A DNA stretch of 40,804 nucleotides from a virus. The notes under the pieces are model-generated. The model saw nothing but the letters and a program-made list of their open reading frames with translations, was not told where the DNA came from and ran no database searches. Position numbers and translations under genes: made by a program. Shown here piece by piece: positions 1 through 7,727 of this stretch. Every line of letters begins with the position of its first letter. The first letter of the stretch is position 1. The stretch is taken from the IMG/VR virus record IMGVR_UViG_3300046690_000139, positions 1 to 40,804 of that record; one strand, written 5' to 3'.

Positions 1-1516
1 TGGCCGTGTAGCCGCTCGGAATGTTCCCGGCCGGGCACACTTCAGGCGCAACCGTGCTGGTGGCGTCAATCGTAATGTTCGACAGGCCAGTGACAGGCCC
101 GTAAATCAGATACGTGGCCGCGAATCCAGAAGCCGTCAGCGAACCGGAAATGCCGCCTGCGCCCGTCGTTGCCAGGTTGATTGCCTGGTTGACTGCCGAC
201 GCGCGGAACGGCGCACCACCCAGCGCGGTTTCCAGCACCACTTCGTCTGCGGTATAGGTTGCCGTTGAACTGACAGCGCCAACCACCATGCGGCCATTCC
301 GAACCGAACCAACTACGCCGCCCACGCGATTCATTGCTGCGGTATTGGCCACGGCCGCGCTATTGTCCAGCGCAGCAGGCGTGCTTACCGTTGATCCCGC
401 ATACAACGCGAGCGGCCCGCCCATGGTGTCGCCGGATTTCTGCACCGCGTTGGCCACGCTGAACGTGGCGAACGTGTACACGGTCACGTATTCATCAGAA
501 GTCAGCGCCGTGTTAAATACAATCGTTGCGCCGTCCGTTGCCGTGTAGTCAGGATTCGCGGCCGTGCCGGGTTCCTGAAGCGCGCCGTTCCGCTCGACAA
601 TGATTGCGCCGGGCGTATAGCCGCCCGTAATCGTCAGCGTGTTCGTGGCCAGCCCGGAGAACGGGTAAGCCTTCATGTAGGACTGGCCGCCAGCGCTCGC
701 AAACTTAACGTTGGTGCCGTCGCTGCACACGATCACAGGCGAACCGGCAGGCAGGATAACCGTGCTGCCGCTGCTGCCCGCAGCCTTCGCCGTCACGTTG
801 AAATTGCCCGTGGCTTCGTTGTCGATAATCCACTGGCCAGACTGCGCCGGAAGAATCAGGTTTTTCGAAGCGCCCAGCACGCCGGTTAGCTTCAGCATGG
901 CCACGCCATACTGCGCCTGGGTTAGCGTCGTGTCCGTGCTGCCCGAAACGTCCACCACCTGATAGCCGTCCGTCGCGGCAAAGATGGCCGCCATGTTCGC
1001 GGCTTTCTTCGTCATGTCTCCCGTGGGCGCGGTCGGAATGTTGGCATAGCCGCCAGAAATCGACTCGATAACCCATGCGCCGCCGTTGGCCACATTCAGC
1101 GCCGTATTGAGTCGCACATTCACGACGGAACCGGCTGGCAGTTCGCCGCCGATAAGCGCCGCCTGGTCCCCGCCGTACACGGGAAGCGTGGCCAGCGCCG
1201 GGCCACCTGCCGCGTTCGTCAGCGCAAGCGTTACTGCCGCGTCGTTCGTTACCTTCGTTCTGAAAGCGACTTTCACCCCGTCAACCAGGCCCGGCATGGG
1301 CTGGGCCAGCGTTGCGGCAATGGCGTTTTTCGCGCCCGTGTCGGCCATGAAGCCCAGCGCGCCGTCCAGAAGCCGGTTCAGCAGGTAACGCGAACGGTTC
1401 ACCAGCGACAGCAGGGGCTTGTTCATTATCCCCAGCGGGCCACCCAGCGCCGAATCGGTGGTTTCCCACTGATATACGCCAGAATCGTATGCGTCGTTTT
1501 CTGTAAGATTGGCCAT
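1..1516 (-). CDS. H: Tail fibre protein (gpH position), 3' end missing
   Basis: An open frame runs from ATG at 1516 to the window edge without a stop, giving about 505 residues. The N-terminus begins MANLTENDAYDSGVYQWE and the rest is low-complexity, rich in Ala, Gly, Thr and Ser, as in phage fibre shafts. The ATG overlaps the gpI stop as TAATG, so translation is probably coupled. It follows gpI, the position of the receptor-binding fibre gene H in P2-like phages. By inference it binds the host surface. The receptor-binding C-terminal tip lies outside the window, so nothing can be said about specificity. Identification rests mainly on position and composition. Confidence 0.8.
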   Translation of the reverse strand, partial: MANLTENDAYDSGVYQWETTDSALGGPLGIMNKPLLSLVNRSRYLLNRLLDGALGFMADTGAKNAIAATLAQPMPGLVDGVKVAFRTKVTNDAAVTLALTNAAGGPALATLPVYGGDQAALIGGELPAGSVVNVRLNTALNVANGGAWVIESISGGYANIPTAPTGDMTKKAANMAAIFAATDGYQVVDVSGSTDTTLTQAQYGVAMLKLTGVLGASKNLILPAQSGQWIIDNEATGNFNVTAKAAGSSGSTVILPAGSPVIVCSDGTNVKFASAGGQSYMKAYPFSGLATNTLTITGGYTPGAIIVERNGALQEPGTAANPDYTATDGATIVFNTALTSDEYVTVYTFATFSVANAVQKSGDTMGGPLALYAGSTVSTPAALDNSAAVANTAAMNRVGGVVGSVRNGRMVVGAVSSTATYTADEVVLETALGGAPFRASAVNQAINLATTGAGGISGSLTASGFAATYLIYGPVTGLSNITIDATSTVAPEVCPAGNIPSGYTA

Positions 1517-2103
1517 TAAATCACTGTTCCAAGGTTATATGTCCCGTCCAGCTTTACGCTGCCGTCCAGAATGAATGCGGCGGCGGTGAAATCCAGCGCT
1601 TCCAGGTAGCAGCGCGCTGGCGCGGTGTTAGCCAGAATCCGTTTCACCTGCGCCACCTGACTGTTTGCAATCGGCTGGGCAAGCCGCACGCGATACCAGG
1701 CCCACTTCGTTCCGTCGCCGTCGCCCAGGAAGTCGGCGCCATTGAGCATTCGCGAGCCATCCAGATACCAGCTACCTGCACCCTCGATTACTTCCGCGCC
1801 CGGATAGCCAGCAGCGGCTAGCGCTGCCTTTATGGATGCTGGCGTGCCCTTGATTTTGTGGACTGCCACACTGGCCGCGATCACGGCGCGTTTCGTGGCT
1901 TCGGGCCAGTTGCTATCCCACTCGCTAACCGACCACGCCCACGCGAGCCATGGCAGCGCAACGGCCGGGCACGTTGCCGGGTTGTAAAGCGAACGCAGGG
2001 GCACCGGAACGGCGCTTACGCGCGAAGCGGCCAGCGCCAGGTTCCGCTCTGCCTGTGTCGCGTTGACGGGCAGCAGGCTGTCTTCCTGCACCGCGTCCGT
2101 CAC
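1516..2103 (-). CDS. I: P2-like baseplate protein gpI
   Basis: 195 residues, close to P2 gpI (about 176). It has the usual N-terminal part with LLPVNATQAERNLA and the Trp-rich stretch LPWLAWAWSVSEWD (residues about 51-64), where the family has a conserved LPWLAW-like segment. GpI links the baseplate to the tail fibre. It starts at 2103, overlapping the end of gpJ by 4 nt (ATGA), and its TAA shares a base with the fibre ATG, so J-I-H is one coupled string. The C-terminus has short repeats around LDGS (SWYLDGSRMLNG, LDGSVKLDGTYNLG) that may be the fibre-docking part; that role is inference. Confidence 0.9.
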   Translation of the reverse strand: MTDAVQEDSLLPVNATQAERNLALAASRVSAVPVPLRSLYNPATCPAVALPWLAWAWSVSEWDSNWPEATKRAVIAASVAVHKIKGTPASIKAALAAAGYPGAEVIEGAGSWYLDGSRMLNGADFLGDGDGTKWAWYRVRLAQPIANSQVAQVKRILANTAPARCYLEALDFTAAAFILDGSVKLDGTYNLGTVI

Positions 2104-3023
2104 GCCACCACCCCGTTAATGGTGATTCCCGTACAAAACGCCGCCTGCGTCTTCGTGGCCACCATGTCGGCCTGGATGCCCGGCGCGTGAAGAATCACGT
2201 TCTGAACGCCCGTAACAAACAGCGCCGCATACACGCCCGCCAACGTCGGCGCGGCGCCGCATTTCCAGCAGGCCAGCGTGTATTCCGCAATCGTTGCGTT
2301 TGCCATGGCAAGCACGGCCGCCTGGTCCACGCTCGCGTAAATCTCAAGCGTGGCGTTCACCGTGTAGGGCAGGATTTGCGCGAACTGCACCTGTACCGTG
2401 TCGCACAGCGGGCGCACGTTTTCCGCCGTCAGTGCGGCAGTGACGGCGGCCACTAGCGTGCCGTCCGGGTCGCTGTCTGCGCCGCCGTCACCATTCGCGG
2501 ACAGGATCGTTACCAGCACGGTCCCAGGCGTGGGCGACGTAACGCTTACGTCGCGCACCTGGCCATCCGCCGACAGCGCGTAAAACTGATAGGCGCCCAC
2601 CGGCCCGGCGCTGCTGAAGCCTTCGAAAGACTGCTGGATGCGGGCTTTATATGCGGCGTCGCTTTCCATTACGGCAGCCGTGGGCGGCACCGTAGTATCG
2701 TCGGCGGGCGTAATGACAAGGCGCGGCACGTCCAGCCCGGCGCCGATTTGGTCCAGGTCGCTTTTCTGCGCATACGCGAGCATTAGCGCCTGGGCGGCTT
2801 CGTTGATGCGCTGGCGTAGCAGCACTTCGCGATAGGCGCAAACCTGCAATGCCTTGTAAGCCGGGTCCGACTCGACAAGCGCGGTAAACGGGTATGGGTC
2901 GTTAGCGCTGCGCGCGATCAGATCGGCCAGCATGTCCGCGAAAATCGTATCGAAATCCAGTGCTTCGATAACCTGCGGCGGGGCGAGTGTGGACAGGTCC
3001 ACCGCTGTGTAGGCGTTGGACAT
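2100..3023 (-). CDS. J: Baseplate J-like protein gpJ
   Basis: 307 residues, the usual size for P2 gpJ (302). Family features are visible: the N-terminal DLSTLAPPQVIEALDF, the segment FTALVESDPAYKALQ, and YKARIQQSFEGFSSAGP near residue 130, typical of Baseplate_J proteins (AYRARIQ-like, followed by a Gly-Pro turn). It forms the wedge of the contractile baseplate with gpW and gpI. The ATG at 3023 overlaps the gpW stop by one base, and the 3' end overlaps gpI by 4 nt. No truncation or unusual feature seen. Confidence 0.93.
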   Translation of the reverse strand: MSNAYTAVDLSTLAPPQVIEALDFDTIFADMLADLIARSANDPYPFTALVESDPAYKALQVCAYREVLLRQRINEAAQALMLAYAQKSDLDQIGAGLDVPRLVITPADDTTVPPTAAVMESDAAYKARIQQSFEGFSSAGPVGAYQFYALSADGQVRDVSVTSPTPGTVLVTILSANGDGGADSDPDGTLVAAVTAALTAENVRPLCDTVQVQFAQILPYTVNATLEIYASVDQAAVLAMANATIAEYTLACWKCGAAPTLAGVYAALFVTGVQNVILHAPGIQADMVATKTQAAFCTGITINGVVA

Positions 3024-3361
3024 TACGAAACCTTTATGCCGTCGATTTTTACGGGCTGCCCGTCAGGCAGGTAATTGCCGGAAATGTCCAGCGCGATTGC
3101 GCCCGGTTCGGCGCTGGAAAGGCTTACGCGAGTAACCTTAAAGCGCGGTTCCCACTTGCGAATCGCAGCCGCCGTGGCGGCATAGATGCGCGACACGGTG
3201 TAAAGATTCATTGGGGCATCAACCAGGCTGAACAGCTCGCTGCCGTAGTCGCGACGCATCACACGGCTGCCTATTGGCGTCGTGAGAATGTCGGTTATGG
3301 ATTGCCGCAGGTGTTCAACGCCTGAAAGCGGCTTTCCAGTGGTCGCGTCGGTTCCGTTCAT
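3023..3361 (-). CDS. W: Baseplate wedge protein gpW (gp25-like)
   Basis: 112 residues, as expected for P2 gpW (115) and the T4 gp25 family. It carries the core motif HLRQSITDILTTPIGSRVM followed by RRDYGSELF, the signature of the gp25/gpW baseplate lysozyme-like fold. It completes the wedge with gpJ. It is 45 bp downstream of gpV and overlaps gpJ by one base. A copy of the 13-mer repeat (3324-3336) lies at codons 9-13. Confidence 0.93.
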   Translation of the reverse strand: MNGTDATTGKPLSGVEHLRQSITDILTTPIGSRVMRRDYGSELFSLVDAPMNLYTVSRIYAATAAAIRKWEPRFKVTRVSLSSAEPGAIALDISGNYLPDGQPVKIDGIKVS

Positions 3362-3406
3362 GAACGGGATTCTGGCCGTGGCCAGTGTCCCGTTCCACGG
3401 CGGGGT

Positions 3407-4078
3407 TTAGGCTTGCGCGTCGCTTGTCGGCGGGCCGTCGTGTTCGTTGTGGTGGTGCGACTTGGTGCCGATTCCGTCCACAACCACGTCGCCATTGACG
3501 ACATTTACGCCACCGTCGATAGCGTTGGCGCCACCGCTCGATCCAGCCGCACCGGATACCCCGGACAGCCACGACAGCAGCTTTTTGATGGTGGCCGCGC
3601 CGTCGAATGTCGCCTGTTCGCCTACGTGTTCGAACTGCTGCGCGGTAAGCGTCGCCTTTCCGTCCACCAGCACCAGCGACGTGCTGCCCACGGTAAGCGA
3701 AATGCTGCCGCCAGCGGGCACGTTGACGCTGTACGCCTTCGCGCTGCGGTCATGCTGGATCACGGTTCCGTCTTTGTACGAAACCCGATGCACGTTCGGA
3801 TCGTTCGCGGGCGCCGCGTACAAATCCTGATACAGCGAAAACAGGATGATGGCCTGCGCCACGTCGCCGTAAGGCGTCAGGATCACCACCTGTTCGCCGG
3901 GTTCCGGCGCCCACCATTCGGCATCTGGCCCGGCGCGCTGCACCGCCCACTGCATCGGGTCCGACTCCACCCCGCCAATTTCCACCGTGGCCATGTCGCC
4001 GGTCACGGATACCACGGTGCCAATGCGGATTAGCTGCGAAATCTGCCGTTGCAGTTCGCCAATGTCCTGGGCGCTCAT
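3407..4078 (-). CDS. V: Baseplate spike protein gpV
   Basis: 223 residues, close to P2 gpV (211). The N-terminal part (about 15-90) fits the gpV/gp5 OB-fold: IRIGTVVSVTGDMATVEIGG, then WWAPEPGEQVVIL. The rest is a beta-rich spike shaft. The C-terminus contains a His-rich stretch (SHHHNEHDG), in the region where gpV spikes bind iron through HxH residues; whether this copy does is inference. It forms the cell-puncturing tip under the tail tube. The start overlaps the preceding gene by 4 nt. A dispersed 14-mer (3395-3408) spans its stop codon. Confidence 0.9.
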   Translation of the reverse strand: MSAQDIGELQRQISQLIRIGTVVSVTGDMATVEIGGVESDPMQWAVQRAGPDAEWWAPEPGEQVVILTPYGDVAQAIILFSLYQDLYAAPANDPNVHRVSYKDGTVIQHDRSAKAYSVNVPAGGSISLTVGSTSLVLVDGKATLTAQQFEHVGEQATFDGAATIKKLLSWLSGVSGAAGSSGGANAIDGGVNVVNGDVVVDGIGTKSHHHNEHDGPPTSDAQA

Positions 4079-4641
4079 TGCGGCACCAGCGGGATGTAAT
4101 CAGCTTCGTGGCCCGTGCCAATATCCGGCGCAAAGCTGTAAGACGGGTTCGGCGTCGGCAGGTCGCCTTCTGCGTAAATGTCCGTGCCGAACTGGATCAC
4201 CTGCGCCCACTCGACACGCCAAACCACATAGCGGTCGGCCATCGGGTGGAACTCGTCGCGATATGCGCCAATCACGTGCGCCGCCTCGGTCCAGCACGAA
4301 TCCGAATTGAACCGTTTCAGGCGCAACCACGCGGCCAGCGTCATTGCTGCGGCCTGCGCGGCGGTCTTCGCCTGCGTCGTCTTGAATCCGACCACCACGC
4401 GCGCTTCGAAACGGCCGCGCATCGGGACAAGCCCGTTTGAGCGGTCGCAATCGGGTTCTTCTTCGAATTCGGTAATGTCCAGCAGGATGCCCGGCAGTTC
4501 GTCGGCTTCCAGCGCCTCGCGGTCGGTTTCCTCGCGGTCAAATACCACCGCTTTAAAATCGGGGAATGTCGCCTGGATCGCAGCCACGATGGCGGCTTTA
4601 ACGCCAGAAATCTGGACTATTGGGAGCGTTGCTGTCGCCAT
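4075..4641 (-). CDS. Putative tail completion/terminator protein
   Basis: 188 residues with no diagnostic motif I can name. The N-terminus (VKAAIVAAIQATFPDFKAVV) is followed by mixed alpha/beta sequence with RFEARVVVGFKT and VVWRVEWAQVIQF, a pattern like tail-terminator or gpU-type proteins that close the head-proximal end of the tail. Position supports this: it lies between a minor-tail-Z-like gene (overlap 25 nt) and gpV (overlap 4 nt). The function is inferred from position and length. A hypothetical label would be equally honest. Confidence 0.7.
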   Translation of the reverse strand: MATATLPIVQISGVKAAIVAAIQATFPDFKAVVFDREETDREALEADELPGILLDITEFEEEPDCDRSNGLVPMRGRFEARVVVGFKTTQAKTAAQAAAMTLAAWLRLKRFNSDSCWTEAAHVIGAYRDEFHPMADRYVVWRVEWAQVIQFGTDIYAEGDLPTPNPSYSFAPDIGTGHEADYIPLVPQ

Positions 4642-5195
4642 GTCAGTTCGTGTTCGAATGTTTTGTAAAACTGGTCTGTGAAGGCGTGGCCGCCTAGCAG
4701 GTGGTCTTCAATGTAGGTTTGCGCCGGGTCGGATAGCGCCACCGTAACTTTTTTGATTTTCAGCCGGGCGCGGCCCACGCGTTCGAACACTTGCCGGTTT
4801 GACTCCGACGCGTTGCCGTTGCCTGCCCGGCCCTTAGCGATAAAGGCGCCCTTAAAAAAACGCCCGCCGTAGGCTGCCACCCCACCGCCAGGCGCCCTTT
4901 GATCCTTTGCACCAAGGTGGATCGCACCGATAGGGTCCAGCCCGTACCACACGCGTATATAGCGGCGCTTGTCCACCGCGTGCATGCGGAACGTGCGCAG
5001 GCGTCGGCGCACCTCCTTCTGCGGCAAATTCAGGTGCCTAGCCAGTTCGCGGACAGACTTTGTGGTTAGCCACCGTGCCATTTTTATGCACGTTGATGCA
5101 ATGGCCTGGTCCACCTGCTTAGGCGTTGCCGATAAGAAGGCTTCGATACGATCAAAGCCAATTTCACTTATTCCTATCCACTGCGTGCCGTTCAT
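4617..5195 (-). CDS. Minor tail protein Z-like
   Basis: 192 residues, the same length as lambda gpZ (192). It is basic, with the segment MARWLTTKSVRELARHLN followed by KEVRRRLRTF, typical of phage minor tail protein Z, and RRYIRVWYGLDPIGAIHLG further on. In lambda gpZ acts in joining the tail to the head; here it sits between the head-joining gene and a tail-completion candidate, which fits. The start overlaps the upstream gene by 4 nt. The family call is from recalled sequence pattern and not from a search. Confidence 0.75.
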   Translation of the reverse strand: MNGTQWIGISEIGFDRIEAFLSATPKQVDQAIASTCIKMARWLTTKSVRELARHLNLPQKEVRRRLRTFRMHAVDKRRYIRVWYGLDPIGAIHLGAKDQRAPGGGVAAYGGRFFKGAFIAKGRAGNGNASESNRQVFERVGRARLKIKKVTVALSDPAQTYIEDHLLGGHAFTDQFYKTFEHELTWRQQRSQ

Positions 5196-5509
5196 AACGA
5201 CGGTTCCAGGTACAGCAGGGCCATGCCGTCACCCAGGGCGTGCGGGCTTTTGTGGACTTCGTAAGCCTTCCCCTCGATCACCACCGCATTGCCGCGCCGA
5301 ACGGCTGCCACGTCCACAAACTTGCACGTGAAAATCGGCCGCGTGGTGTCCATTTCGGCGGTGCCCACGCCAATGGTCTGCCCCGGTTCATCCAGCACGC
5401 CCATGGCAATTACCACGCTGCCGTCGCCCAGCGTAATCGTTGCCTGGCTGGCGAAGTCGTCTGGGTCCAGAAAGTCGTCCAGAACGTCCCAGGCGGGATG
5501 CGCTGGCAT
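5192..5509 (-). CDS. Head-tail joining protein-like
   Basis: 105 residues. It is acidic with a beta-rich core (ATITLGDGSVVIAMGVLDEP; GNAVVIEGKAYEVHK; MALLYLEPSL), resembling lambda gpFII-type head-tail attachment proteins, which are 100-120 residues and lie after the capsid gene. The ATG at 5509 shares a base with the upstream stop (TGATG). Role inferred from position and fold pattern. Confidence 0.72.
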   Translation of the reverse strand: MPAHPAWDVLDDFLDPDDFASQATITLGDGSVVIAMGVLDEPGQTIGVGTAEMDTTRPIFTCKFVDVAAVRRGNAVVIEGKAYEVHKSPHALGDGMALLYLEPSL

Positions 5510-5697
5510 CAGGCTGCCTTGCCCTTGGCGGGCGCCTTGGCGGCCCGCTGGGTGCCTTCTGCCACCACCATGCCGCGTGATTTCAGGTGCATGGCGTCGG
5601 CGCGCAGCAATTCCACCCGATCACCCGGCATAACCATTTCGCCGTCCACAAAAAACGGCTTCAGCACTTCCAGCACTTCACCACGTTCGAAAGCCAC
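5509..5697 (-). CDS. Small protein after the capsid gene
   Basis: About 62 residues, not recognised. The sequence looks like a small beta-barrel (FFVDGEMVMPGDRVELLRA) followed by a basic, Ala/Lys-rich tail (AAKAPAKGKAA). Two starts are possible. TTG at 5703 has GGAG only 2 nt upstream, which is too close; GTG at 5697 has the same GGAG at 8 nt, so I prefer GTG. A copy of the 13-mer repeat (5689-5701) overlaps the start. It sits downstream of the capsid terminator and upstream of the head-tail joiner, so a head completion role is possible. Confidence 0.7.
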   Translation of the reverse strand: MAFERGEVLEVLKPFFVDGEMVMPGDRVELLRADAMHLKSRGMVVAEGTQRAAKAPAKGKAA

Positions 5698-5720
5698 TTT
5701 CAATTCTCCATTTTGATGTG

Positions 5721-5745
5721 AAAACGGGCAGCGCTTCGCTGCCCG
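5721..5745 (-). terminator. Rho-independent terminator after capsid gene
   Basis: On the minus strand CGGGCAGC, a 5-nt loop GAAGC and GCTGCCCG form a perfect 8-bp stem followed by TTTT. It lies about 50 nt after the protease-capsid stop and may reduce transcription into the tail genes relative to capsid. Confidence 0.75.
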
Positions 5746-5792
5746 TTCCGTGTCTCAGTAGCGGCAGCCTATGCCGCTTACTGCCTTAACTG

Positions 5793-7721
5793 TTACGCGC
5801 CGGTATGGCGACCGACAGCGAACGATTCGACGCGACGCAGTGCGAAATCGACATCCTGGAAAACCACGATGCGGGTTCCGCCCGACTTCGACAGGGACAT
5901 GGTGTCCACCGTCAAGTCCAGGCCGCCCCACATGGCAATAATCAGGTCGGCAAAGTTGCCGAAAAATACGTCATCGCCCTGAAGTTGGTTCGTCACGCGC
6001 GTCTGGTAGCCGTTCATGGTGTCGCCCTGTTCCCACAGGGTGGCGCCGGTCGGCGTGCCAGGGAATTTCTGCGTGGTCTTTGCGCCGCCCTTGGTGGTCG
6101 CGTTGACGACGTATGCCATGTTCGACACGGCCGCGTTTTTCGACGCAATCGCGGTTTCCATCGCCACGGCTTCTGCATACGACGGATTGGCCGCAGCGAA
6201 CGCCACCGCAGAAATGCCCGTGTAGTTGGAAATGCCCTTCGGCTGGTGTGTCGTGCCCGAACCGTAGTAACCGGCGTAGTCGATCGCCAGGCCCAGCGCT
6301 TCGGCCAGATCGGCGCGCACCAGCGCTTCCACGTCCAGGCTCGATTGCATCATCAAGCGGCGGGTAATGTCCGAATAGGCCGCGACCGTCTTGGGAGACA
6401 GTGCGATTTGGCCCAGGTCCATTTCGCCTTCGGGCGCGTCGTCGCCTTCACCGATCCAGTAGCCTTGCGAGCGGGCCGTCTTGCGCGGAATGTCCACGTT
6501 GCCAACCAGGCCGCCAATCGGTCGGCCCAATTGCATGATGGTCGTTGCGTTGCGCAGCAAGTCGATAAACGCGCTCGCCATCAGTTCGGTGGCGATGGAT
6601 GCGCCGCCCGTGCTGCCTGCGCCGGTTTGGCCGTTCTGGCCAGCGTTGAACGAACGTGCCTCGATCAGCGAGCGGCCCAGCACTTCAGGCGGCACCATGA
6701 TGCCCTGCGCTTCCTTGCCCAGCTTTTCGGCGGCAGCGCGGCCAGCTTCGATTTCAAAACCGGCTTCCTTCTGCGCCTTGCGGTCGGTCGGATTCGCCAG
6801 CGCGCGGATTGCCTTCATGAAACTGAATTTGCGCGCGTCTTCTGCCGACAGGCCAACGCTGGCGTCCAGCGTTTGCTCTGCGAGCGGGCGCGATTGGCGC
6901 TGTTCGACGTGCGCCAGAAGCGCTGCGCGGAACTCGTCCATGCCTTTGCCGTTCGACACGAATTCCCGTGCCAGTTCGTCGGCACCGTATTGGGTGCCAG
7001 CGGCGATAATGTCCCGAACGCGGGCGCGCTCGGCATCAGCACCGGCGCGGCGCTGTGCGTCGGCGTCGATGGTTTGCGTTTCCTGTGTCGGTTCCGGCAT
7101 GCTTCGGATTCCTGTAGTGTTGGCGTTCTGAATTTCATTGCCCTTTTCGGGCACGTTTGGATTTTGCGGCGCTGCCACGGGCGTTTCCACGGCGGGGTTT
7201 TCTGCCGAACGCCCTACGCCCACGGAGTCGTCAGCCGGAATGCTCACAAAGGAAATTTCCATGGGCATCCAGGAAGTGACGGTGTACACGGGCTCGCCTT
7301 CGCGTTCCTCGGTCAGGATGTACGCGTCAATGGTGTAACCCACGGACACGTGGGTGCGGATTTTGTCGATAACGTCCTGGAACACTTCGCTGGCGCGCAC
7401 GCCGCGCCCGAAGCGAACGACAGCCCGGCCGCGCTTGTCGCCGTCGATTCGCGCGGATTCGATCACGCCCACCTGGTCGGTGCGGTCGTGGTCCATCAGC
7501 AGCGCACCGCCGTTATTCAGGCGCGACAAGTCGGCGGCACCTTCGGCGTGCGAAAGAATCTCAACGCCCCACCAGCGCGGCACTTCAATTTCCGAACTAA
7601 ACGCCAGTTCTACGGTGCGCGCTTCCACGTCGATTGCGCCCACTTCGGCGGTGCGCAAATGCACGCCACGGCTGTTAATTTCGCGCAGGGAAATCGGCTC
7701 TTTTGTCGTCGGTGTCGTCAT
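5793..7721 (-). CDS. HK97-type prohead protease fused to major capsid protein
   Basis: 642 residues in one frame. Residues about 1-170 are an HK97-family prohead protease: His78 in LLMDHDR and Ser126 in HVSVGYT fit the catalytic His/Ser, and MEISFVSIPAD (about 154-164) is the conserved strand after them. A Pro/Gln-rich linker and helical delta-like region (about 170-330) follow. Residues about 340-642 are an HK97-fold major capsid protein (RPIGGLVGNVDIPR; SPKTVAAYSDITRRLMM; LGLAIDYAGYYGSG). The protease should release the capsid domain during assembly. Fused protease-capsid proteins are known in some phages, so this is notable rather than new. The portal lies upstream, with a 6-nt gap. Confidence 0.93.
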   Translation of the reverse strand: MTTPTTKEPISLREINSRGVHLRTAEVGAIDVEARTVELAFSSEIEVPRWWGVEILSHAEGAADLSRLNNGGALLMDHDRTDQVGVIESARIDGDKRGRAVVRFGRGVRASEVFQDVIDKIRTHVSVGYTIDAYILTEEREGEPVYTVTSWMPMEISFVSIPADDSVGVGRSAENPAVETPVAAPQNPNVPEKGNEIQNANTTGIRSMPEPTQETQTIDADAQRRAGADAERARVRDIIAAGTQYGADELAREFVSNGKGMDEFRAALLAHVEQRQSRPLAEQTLDASVGLSAEDARKFSFMKAIRALANPTDRKAQKEAGFEIEAGRAAAEKLGKEAQGIMVPPEVLGRSLIEARSFNAGQNGQTGAGSTGGASIATELMASAFIDLLRNATTIMQLGRPIGGLVGNVDIPRKTARSQGYWIGEGDDAPEGEMDLGQIALSPKTVAAYSDITRRLMMQSSLDVEALVRADLAEALGLAIDYAGYYGSGTTHQPKGISNYTGISAVAFAAANPSYAEAVAMETAIASKNAAVSNMAYVVNATTKGGAKTTQKFPGTPTGATLWEQGDTMNGYQTRVTNQLQGDDVFFGNFADLIIAMWGGLDLTVDTMSLSKSGGTRIVVFQDVDFALRRVESFAVGRHTGA

Positions 7722-7727
7722 GGTGTC